Source: an uncultured Actinomycetes bacterium
Lineage (GTDB): Bacteria; Actinomycetota; Thermoleophilia; Solirubrobacterales; 70-9
Direction of reading: 5' to 3'
NCBI GenBank assembly: GCA_937907435.1
Contig: CALCIA010000059.1
Coordinates: 1-26,509 of the forward strand
DNA length: 26,509 nt
The position numbers and the translations under genes are program-made. Below the pieces are notes generated by a model that worked only from the letters and a program-made list of their open reading frames with translations, had not been told where the DNA came from and ran no database searches. Positions 22,052-26,509 of the stretch are shown here, one piece after another (positions within the stretch are counted from its first letter, which is position 1; each line of letters opens with the position of its first letter).

Positions 22052-22251
22052 GCACCGACACGACGCCGATGCTTCTGAACGCCGAAGAGCTGGCCAGGCT
22101 GATGCAGATCTCCGAACGCACGCTCTGGCGGCTGCTCTCGGCGGGCAAGGTCCCGCAGCCTGTGCGGATCGGCCGCAACACGAGGTGGCGCGCGGCGGAG
22201 GTCAGGGAGTGGATTGAGCGGGGGTGTCCGGGAGGAGATCGAAGAGCATAG
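22048..22251 (+). CDS. AlpA-like excisionase/regulator, 67 aa
   Basis: A MerR/AlpA-type winged HTH: L-L-N-A-E-E-L-A-R-L-M-Q-I-S-E-R-T-L-W-R (9-28), then G-K-V-P-Q-P-V-R-I-G-R-N-T-R-W (33-47) and R-E-W-I-E-R-G. Such small proteins act as recombination directionality factors or activators for element integrases. Its ATG overlaps the stop of the 324-aa gene. The integrase of this element lies 2.6 kb downstream on the same strand. Confidence 0.85.
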   Translation: MSTDTTPMLLNAEELARLMQISERTLWRLLSAGKVPQPVRIGRNTRWRAAEVREWIERGCPGGDRRA

Positions 22252-22254
22252 GGC

Positions 22255-22283
22255 TTGCGCGTCACCACGAAAGCCGCTATGCT
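22255..22283 (+). promoter_or_regulatory. candidate sigma-70-like promoter
   Basis: TTGCGC (22255-22260) and TATGCT (22278-22283) are separated by exactly 17 bp and precede the 165-aa gene by about 30 bp. A good match by vertebrate of spacing and both boxes; not tested. Confidence 0.45.
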
Positions 22284-22313
22284 CCGTCCTACTGGATAAT
22301 AGGAGACACCATT

Positions 22314-22811
22314 ATGACTGAATCTGAGACGAGCGCAAGCCCCAATTCTATCCGCTACTTCTATCACGACCCGCTGGCCGCCGCGTGGATGTCGAAGCAT
22401 TTTGGGATGAAACTGCTTGCCCTTGATATTGACGACCATGAGGTCGATGCAGGAAGTCGGTTCATCGACTGCGACGACACGTTCCGCGAGCTCTGGCAGC
22501 ACGACTTCTCGTATCTCGGGAAACTATACGTGCACCCCGACAGCCTGCACCTGTTGGAGCCGCAGGTGGGGGACCTATACGAATTGGTGGAATTACGCCC
22601 CCTCAGAAAGGCCACCAAAGATGACCCGGGGGAGGAGCCGTACAATAGTCACGTCAGCAGTCACCTGCTGCGAAGGATAAATTGCGTCTGGTGCGAGGGA
22701 ATACTGCTGCATATCACGACGCACTGGCCCGAACGATGGAAAAACTTGCAGCTCGAGATCATCCAGCGCAACGGCCTCGCCTTCCACTGGCCGGAACGCG
22801 AGGCCGCATGA
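22314..22811 (+). CDS. 165-aa unknown protein
   Basis: Begins MTESETSASPNSIRYFYHDP with AGGAG six bases upstream. Notable blocks: A-A-W-M-S-K-H-F-G-M, Y-L-G-K-L-Y-V-H-P-D-S-L-H-L-L-E-P-Q-V-G-D-L-Y-E (split here by a conserved-looking P), and H-W-P-E-R-W. It is slightly lower in GC than its neighbours. No family recognised. A candidate promoter lies just upstream, and the stop overlaps the next gene by ATGA. Confidence 0.65.
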   Translation: MTESETSASPNSIRYFYHDPLAAAWMSKHFGMKLLALDIDDHEVDAGSRFIDCDDTFRELWQHDFSYLGKLYVHPDSLHLLEPQVGDLYELVELRPLRKATKDDPGEEPYNSHVSSHLLRRINCVWCEGILLHITTHWPERWKNLQLEIIQRNGLAFHWPEREAA

Positions 22812-23128
22812 CCGGCGTCCGCTTTCTCGACACCGACTGCACCGTACAGAAGCGCCGCTATGGCAACGGCCGCGTGGCCCTGAGCCTCGTCGACGAGGAA
22901 GGCCCTGTCGCTACGGCCACCGTCAACGTGCCGACCGCGACGCTGCGCTGTAATCAGGTGCTGATCAAGTCCTACGCTGAAAACGAGGGACTCCTGGAAG
23001 CTCTGGTCGCCGCCGGCGTCGTGAAGCCGACCGGCCAGACGGTTCGGTCGGGCTTCGTCGAGCTGCCAGTCTGCGAGCTCCAGCCGCCTTTCCGGGAGCC
23101 GGAGCAGGCGAAGGGGCGGGCGAGATGA
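22808..23128 (+). CDS. 106-aa unknown protein
   Basis: Begins MTGVRFLDTDCTVQKRRYGN, reading as a small beta-barrel-like start (V-A-L-S-L-V-D-E-E-G-P-V-A-T-A-T-V-N-V) then helices (E-N-E-G-L-L-E-A-L-V-A-A-G-V-V). The pattern Y-x-N-G-R-x-A-L-x-L occurs in small phage proteins of unknown role. It overlaps both neighbours by ATGA (22808, 23125), so it is part of a coupled group. Confidence 0.65.
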   Translation: MTGVRFLDTDCTVQKRRYGNGRVALSLVDEEGPVATATVNVPTATLRCNQVLIKSYAENEGLLEALVAAGVVKPTGQTVRSGFVELPVCELQPPFREPEQAKGRAR

Positions 23129-23214
23129 TCCCGATTCGATCCCACACGAACCCTCAGCACGACGAGCGTGTCGAGCAGAAAACGAAAGAATGGGGGCACC
23201 CATGCGCAAACTAG
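23125..23214 (+). CDS. 29-aa micro-ORF coupled to the RNA ligase gene
   Basis: ATG at 23125 overlaps the previous stop (ATGA) and the frame ends 13 bases inside the RNA ligase gene. The peptide begins M-I-P-I-R-S-H-T-N-P and contains W-G-H-P-C. It may serve mainly to bring ribosomes to the ligase start. Evidence is positional only. Confidence 0.4.
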   Translation: MIPIRSHTNPQHDERVEQKTKEWGHPCAN

Positions 23215-24263
23215 CCAGCATCCAGTCGGTGAACGCCGTCGAGCCCATCCCGAACGCCGACGCGATCGAGAAGATCCGCGTCCTCGGCTGGTGGGTCGTC
23301 GTCAAGAAGGGCGAGCACCAGCCGGGCGACAAGATCGTCTACTGCGAGATCGACTCACTTTTGCCCGAGCGGCCCGAGTTCGAGTTCCTGCGCGCCAGTA
23401 GCTTTAAGCCCGCCCAGACGGATGCCACCGGGGCGGTGACGCTCCCGGCCGGGTTCCGTATCAAGACGGTCAGACTGCGCGGCCAGGTCTCCCAGGGCAT
23501 CTGCTTCCCGCTCTCGATCCTGCCGCCCGGGGCCCCGACCGAAGAGGGGGCAGACGTCACCGATCTGCTCGGGGTCCTGAAGTGGGAGCCGCCGCTGCCG
23601 GTCGGCATGGGCGGGAAGGTGAAGGGGCAGTTCCCGGGCTTCTTGCCGAAGACCGACGAGACCCGCGTGCAGGTCCTGGAAACCGTGCTGGAGCGGCACC
23701 GGGGCAAGACGTTCTACGTGACCGAGAAGCTCGACGGGACGTCGTTCACCGCCTTCATCCGCGAGGAGGCCTTCGGTATCTGTAGCCGGAACCTCTGGAT
23801 GGACGAGGCCGACGAGTCGAACGTGCTCGTCAGGGTCGCCAAGGGCATGCGACTGGAGGAGAAGCTACGGGCCGCCCGAGAGCGGCTTGGCCACGACCTG
23901 GCCATCCAGGCCGAGGTCATTGGGCCGGGCATCCAGAAGAACAAGTACGCGCTCCCGGTGGTCACTCTCCGGGTCTTCAGCGTCCTGAACGTAGACAACT
24001 ACCGGCTCGTCGACCACGGCGAGAAGCTCGAAGTCTTGAGCGAACTTGGGCTTGAGCCGGTGCCCCAGCTCGGGACGATCGTGCTTGATCACACCGTCGA
24101 TCAGCTCGTGGCGTTCTCGGAGGGGGTCAGCGCCCTCAACCCGAAGGTCCAGCGGGAAGGGGTGGTACTCCGGCCGCTCGCAGAGGAGTATGACGAGGAC
24201 ATCGGGGGACGGCTCAGCTTCAAGGTCATCAACCCGAAGTTCCTGCTCAAGTTCGACGAGTAA
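23202..24263 (+). CDS. RNA ligase, DRB0094 (Rnl5) type, 353 aa
   Basis: The nucleotidyl-transferase motif I is Y-V-T-E-K-L-D-G-T-S with Lys176 as the adenylated residue. Motif III-like A-I-Q-A-E-V-I-G is at 234-241, motif IV R-E-G-V-V-L-R-P at 318-325, and motif V F-K-V-I-N at 340-344. An N-terminal OB-fold (R-K-L-A-S-I-Q-S-V, I-P-N-A-D-A-I-E-K-I, G-W-W-V-V-V) precedes the catalytic domain as in Deinococcus DraRnl, which seals 3'-OH/5'-phosphate RNA ends next to RNA or in nicked duplexes. ATG 23202 (GGGGGCACC ahead) is preferred over the ATG at 23190. Length fits the family. Likely repairs RNA damaged by defence nucleases (inference). Confidence 0.9.
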   Translation: MRKLASIQSVNAVEPIPNADAIEKIRVLGWWVVVKKGEHQPGDKIVYCEIDSLLPERPEFEFLRASSFKPAQTDATGAVTLPAGFRIKTVRLRGQVSQGICFPLSILPPGAPTEEGADVTDLLGVLKWEPPLPVGMGGKVKGQFPGFLPKTDETRVQVLETVLERHRGKTFYVTEKLDGTSFTAFIREEAFGICSRNLWMDEADESNVLVRVAKGMRLEEKLRAARERLGHDLAIQAEVIGPGIQKNKYALPVVTLRVFSVLNVDNYRLVDHGEKLEVLSELGLEPVPQLGTIVLDHTVDQLVAFSEGVSALNPKVQREGVVLRPLAEEYDEDIGGRLSFKVINPKFLLKFDE

Positions 24264-24273
24264 GGCAGGCCAG

Positions 24274-24789
24274 ATGTCGGCGTCCTTGACCCTTCCCTTG
24301 GAAGACAACGCCGTCATCTCGGCCTGCGGCAGCTACCGCTACCTCCTGACCCGGCAGGTCGGTTCCGGCTCGCGGACCGCCACCTTCGTCATGTTAAATC
24401 CGAGCACCGCGGACGCCACCAACGACGACCCGACCATCCGCCGGTGCATCGGCTTCGCTCGCCAGTGGGGCTGCGGCCGTCTGGCGGTCCTCAACCTGTT
24501 CGCGATTCGTGCGACCGACCCGGCCGACATGAAGCGGGCCGCTGATCCGGTGGGCCCGGAGAACCGGGACTGGTTCGACCGGACGCTGTCGGTCCCGGAC
24601 GCCGGCCCGGTGATCTGCGCCTGGGGCGTCCATGGCGAGCACCGGGGCCAGGATCAGACCGTGCTTGGCTGGCTCGCCGGGTACGGCTTCGAGCCGCTGG
24701 CCCTCGGCGTCACCCGCGACGGCCACCCCAAGCATCCTCTCTACCTGCCGAAAAGCGCCGAGCCTCTGCCGTTCATCGGCAGACGGTAA
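24274..24789 (+). CDS. DUF1643 protein, 171 aa
   Basis: The DUF1643 signature is plain: R-T-A-T-F-V-M-L-N-P-S-T-A-D-A (34-48), D-D-P-T-I-R-R-C-I-G-F-A-R (51-63), L-A-V-L-N-L-F-A-I-R-A-T-D-P, and a final A-W-G-V-H-G...P-K-H-P-L-Y. DUF1643 proteins are frequent in phages and islands; the biochemical role is unknown. It starts 10 bp after the RNA ligase stop and ends before a clear terminator, so it is the last gene of that unit. Confidence 0.85.
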   Translation: MSASLTLPLEDNAVISACGSYRYLLTRQVGSGSRTATFVMLNPSTADATNDDPTIRRCIGFARQWGCGRLAVLNLFAIRATDPADMKRAADPVGPENRDWFDRTLSVPDAGPVICAWGVHGEHRGQDQTVLGWLAGYGFEPLALGVTRDGHPKHPLYLPKSAEPLPFIGRR

Positions 24790-24824
24790 CGGTCTGGCGC
24801 GCTCCACCTACTGAACGTAGAATC

Positions 24825-24852
24825 AGGGACGGGAGACCGTCCCTTTCTCTTT
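24825..24852 (+). terminator. intrinsic terminator between DUF1643 and the integrase
   Basis: AGGGACGG (24825-24832) and CCGTCCCT (24837-24844) pair perfectly with a GAGA tetraloop, followed by TTCTCTTT. The T-tract ends directly at the TTGGAGG ribosome site of the integrase gene. Confidence 0.8.
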
Positions 24853-24865
24853 GGAGGCATCGCCT

Positions 24866-26110
24866 ATGGCCACGATCTTCAAGAGGGGCCGCGACAAGGG
24901 GAAGAAGAACAAGCCGTACGTCATTCAGTACACCGACCACGAGGGCAAACGGCAGTTCGCCAAGGGCTTCACCGACAAGGCCCTGACCGAGCAGCTGGCG
25001 GCCAAGCTCGAGAACGAGGTGCTGCTGCGGAAGCGGGGGATGATCGACCCCGCCCAGGAGCGGCTCCTTGGGATCAAGCAGAGCCCGATCGAGGAGCACC
25101 TCCAGGCCTTCGACCGGTCGCTCGCCAACAATACGGCCAAGCACCGACGCCTGACCATGACCCGGGTCCGGCGGGTGGTCGAGGGTTGCGAGTTCAAGAC
25201 GCTCGCCGCGATGGACGGCGAGAAGGTCGTCGACTGGCTGAACGAGTTCCGCGAGGAGGAGGATATCGGGGCCCGGACCTACAACCACTATCTCCAGGCA
25301 GCAGACGCCTTCGGCAAGTGGCTCGTCCTGACCAAGCGATTGCCTGGGAACCCGCTTGTGGGGATGGAGCGGCTGAACGCCGAGACCGATGTCCGGCACA
25401 AGCGACGGGCCCTGAAGCCCGACGAGTTCGCCCGGCTGGTCGAGGCAGCTCGGACGTCCGGCGTGGAGGTCCAGGGCTACGACGGCGAGATGCGGGCGAG
25501 GATCTACCAGATCAGCTACCTGACCGGGCTCAGGAGGGGAGAGCTGGCTAGCCTGACGCCGAGCTCATTCCAGATGGAAGCGTCCCCGCCGACGCTCACC
25601 GTCGAGGCCAAGTCTTCGAAGCACCGGCGGAAGGACACGCTGCCGATGCACCCGGAGCTCGTGATCCTGGTCCGGGGGTGGATCGCCGGCCTGGCCCCTG
25701 ACGATCCCCTGTTCCCGAATCTGGCGTGGCGGAAAACCTACACGATGGTCCAGAAGGACCTGGAGCGGGCGGGCATCCCCTATGAAACGCCCGAGGGGCT
25801 GGCCGACTTCCACGCCGCCGGGCGGCACAGCCACATCACCGGGCTGGTCCGGTCGGGCGCGTCGATCATGGAGGCGAAGGAGCTTGCCCGCCATGCCGAC
25901 ATTCGCCAGACCGCCAAGTACACCCATATTGGCATGGAGGACCGGGCGGAGGCCCTGGCCGCCTTGCCGTTCCCTCTGGCACCAGCCGCGGTCGAGGCGC
26001 TGGAGCACGACGCGGACCTGCAGGCCGTGGTCGCCGCCTGGCCGGGTCTTCCTGCTGAGACTCGGGGACAGATACTGGCCCTGTCCGCACCGGCATCGAC
26101 GGATGCGTGA
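24866..26110 (+). CDS. int: tyrosine recombinase / integrase, 414 aa
   Basis: SAM-like arm-binding part (about 70-170) and catalytic domain: Y-L-T-G-L-R-R-G-E-L with Arg223, Lys252 in S-S-K-H-R-R-K, F-H-A-A-G-R-H-S-H (His316, Arg320), L-A-R-H-A-D-I-R with His343, and the nucleophile Tyr352 in K-Y-T-H-I. The H-x-x-R box has one extra residue (H-A-A-G-R). A C-terminal tail with D-L-Q-A-V-V-A-A-W-P-G-L follows. It catalyses site-specific integration and excision of the element; an AlpA-like helper is encoded upstream. The ATG at 24866 follows TTGGAGG; a TTG at 24851 is rejected because it lies in that ribosome site. Confidence 0.9.
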   Translation: MATIFKRGRDKGKKNKPYVIQYTDHEGKRQFAKGFTDKALTEQLAAKLENEVLLRKRGMIDPAQERLLGIKQSPIEEHLQAFDRSLANNTAKHRRLTMTRVRRVVEGCEFKTLAAMDGEKVVDWLNEFREEEDIGARTYNHYLQAADAFGKWLVLTKRLPGNPLVGMERLNAETDVRHKRRALKPDEFARLVEAARTSGVEVQGYDGEMRARIYQISYLTGLRRGELASLTPSSFQMEASPPTLTVEAKSSKHRRKDTLPMHPELVILVRGWIAGLAPDDPLFPNLAWRKTYTMVQKDLERAGIPYETPEGLADFHAAGRHSHITGLVRSGASIMEAKELARHADIRQTAKYTHIGMEDRAEALAALPFPLAPAAVEALEHDADLQAVVAAWPGLPAETRGQILALSAPASTDA

Positions 26111-26289
26111 ACGCCGATCGGTTGCAATATGGTTGCGTTTCGGGCGGCGTCTTGGGTCAGGAGGTGGCGCCGGGTGTCAGTCGGGGCGTCCGCGACGCGA
26201 GCTCCAGAAACGAGCAAAGCCCCGCCGAAGCGAGGCTTTACGTCGTGTTGTGGCATCTGCAGTCAGGAGCTGGCAGTTGCCGTAAGTAG
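26111..26289. other. non-coding stretch after the integrase
   Basis: No gene seen. It contains a bidirectional-looking hairpin at 26216-26239 and leads to the attachment-site-like sequence. Confidence 0.5.
26216..26239. terminator. bidirectional hairpin terminator after the integrase
   Basis: AAAGCC...GGCTTT ends enclose a 10-position stem with one C-A mismatch and a CGAA loop (TTCG on the other strand). A-run before and T-run after suit termination in both directions. Confidence 0.6.
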
Positions 26290-26324
26290 TGGAGGCGGCG
26301 GGAATTGCACCCGGACACCAAATC
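26290..26324 (-). other. tmRNA/tRNA 3'-end-like sequence, probable att site
   Basis: On the minus strand the sequence CCGGGTGCAATTCCCG is a T-arm-like hairpin followed by CCGCCTCCA, the typical end of tmRNA and some tRNAs. The stretch before it (GATTTGGTGTCCGGGT) also recalls tmRNA. The T-loop reads TGCAATT instead of TTCAATT and one T-stem pair is a C-C mismatch, so this looks like a diverged partial copy left by integration, not a working gene. It lies 180 bp after the integrase stop. Confidence 0.45.
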
Positions 26325-26380
26325 GCACAAACTGTTTTCTGGAAACGACTTGCGAAAACAACACCGGGATCCCGTCGGAA

Positions 26381-26509
26381 ATGTGTCGGGAGGACGCGGC
26401 GCTCCGTGAGCTGGTCGCAACCTGGCACCGCCTGACGCCATCTGTCAGGCTCGCGATCATGGTACTGGCCCGGACGGGGGAAGTCTCAGGACGGGGGTTG
26501 GAGGCACAA
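26381..26509 (+). CDS. integrase-tail-like ORF, partial at window edge
   Basis: ATG at 26381 opens 43 codons without a stop. The sequence E-D-A-A-L-R-E-L-V-A-T-W-H-R-L-T-P-S-V-R parallels the C-terminal tail of the integrase in this window (H-D-A-D-L-Q-A-V-V-A-A-W-P-G-L-P-A-E-T-R). It is therefore either the remnant end of another element's integrase or a short stand-alone protein with that tail domain. Confidence 0.45.
   Translation, partial: MCREDAALRELVATWHRLTPSVRLAIMVLARTGEVSGRGLEAQ

Noticed and set aside
1..26509. CRISPR array
   Set aside because: No regularly spaced direct repeats with unique spacers were found; the only short tandem repeats are the 11-bp iterons at 14723-14766.

Overview
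The window is about 26.5 kb of GC-rich bacterial DNA that reads as most of an integrative (possibly conjugative) element. The protein style suggests a planctomycete-like host: the tyrosine recombinase with its W-x-x-L-x-x-x-x-R tail, a very short ECF sigma factor, ParB/DUF932/DUF2786/RyR-type accessory genes and a DRB0094-type RNA ligase. This host assignment is an inference from protein appearance; no rRNA or ribosomal gene confirms it.

Layout. The left part (1-4438) holds a partial gene, a DUF932 protein, an insertion sequence with a frameshifted transposase (about 1114-2695, 13-bp perfect terminal inverted repeats), an isolated plus-strand FRG-domain gene and a small conserved protein. From 14705 down to 4163 nearly everything lies on the minus strand. 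In order of transcription it runs: an XRE-type regulator with 11-bp iterons over its promoter, a 72-aa protein, a DUF2786 protein, a ParB-like protein interrupted by an in-frame TGA, a 62-aa protein, a HerA/DUF87-type ATPase, a 67-aa protein, a Myb/SANT-like DNA-binding protein, a PAPS-reductase-like PP-loop enzyme, a 161-aa GNAT-like protein, a 95-aa protein, an RyR-domain protein, and three small genes. Many of these are joined by ATGA start/stop overlaps.

From 14965 to 26110 everything is on the plus strand. It starts with an ECF sigma factor and a second ParB-like protein. A conjugation-like block follows: small membrane proteins and a VirD4/TraG coupling protein divided over three consecutive overlapping ORFs. 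Next come unknown small proteins, an AlpA-like excisionase, two unknown proteins, an Rnl5-like RNA ligase, a DUF1643 protein and a tyrosine recombinase. About 180 bp beyond the integrase stop is a minus-strand tmRNA/tRNA 3'-end-like sequence, a likely attachment site. It is followed by an ORF resembling the tail of another integrase that runs off the window.

How it may work: integrase plus AlpA-like protein would move the element. The XRE regulator and ECF sigma factor sit back to back and probably control the two arms. The coupling protein and membrane proteins point to conjugative transfer, but no relaxase or VirB4 is visible here. The minus arm holds the most interesting candidate system, a tightly coupled ATPase / small protein / Myb-like / PP-loop enzyme / GNAT-like cassette behind a ParB-like gene. 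The most notable sequence oddities are the three-piece coupling protein, the TGA inside parB, and a Shine-Dalgarno-masking hairpin before the RyR gene.
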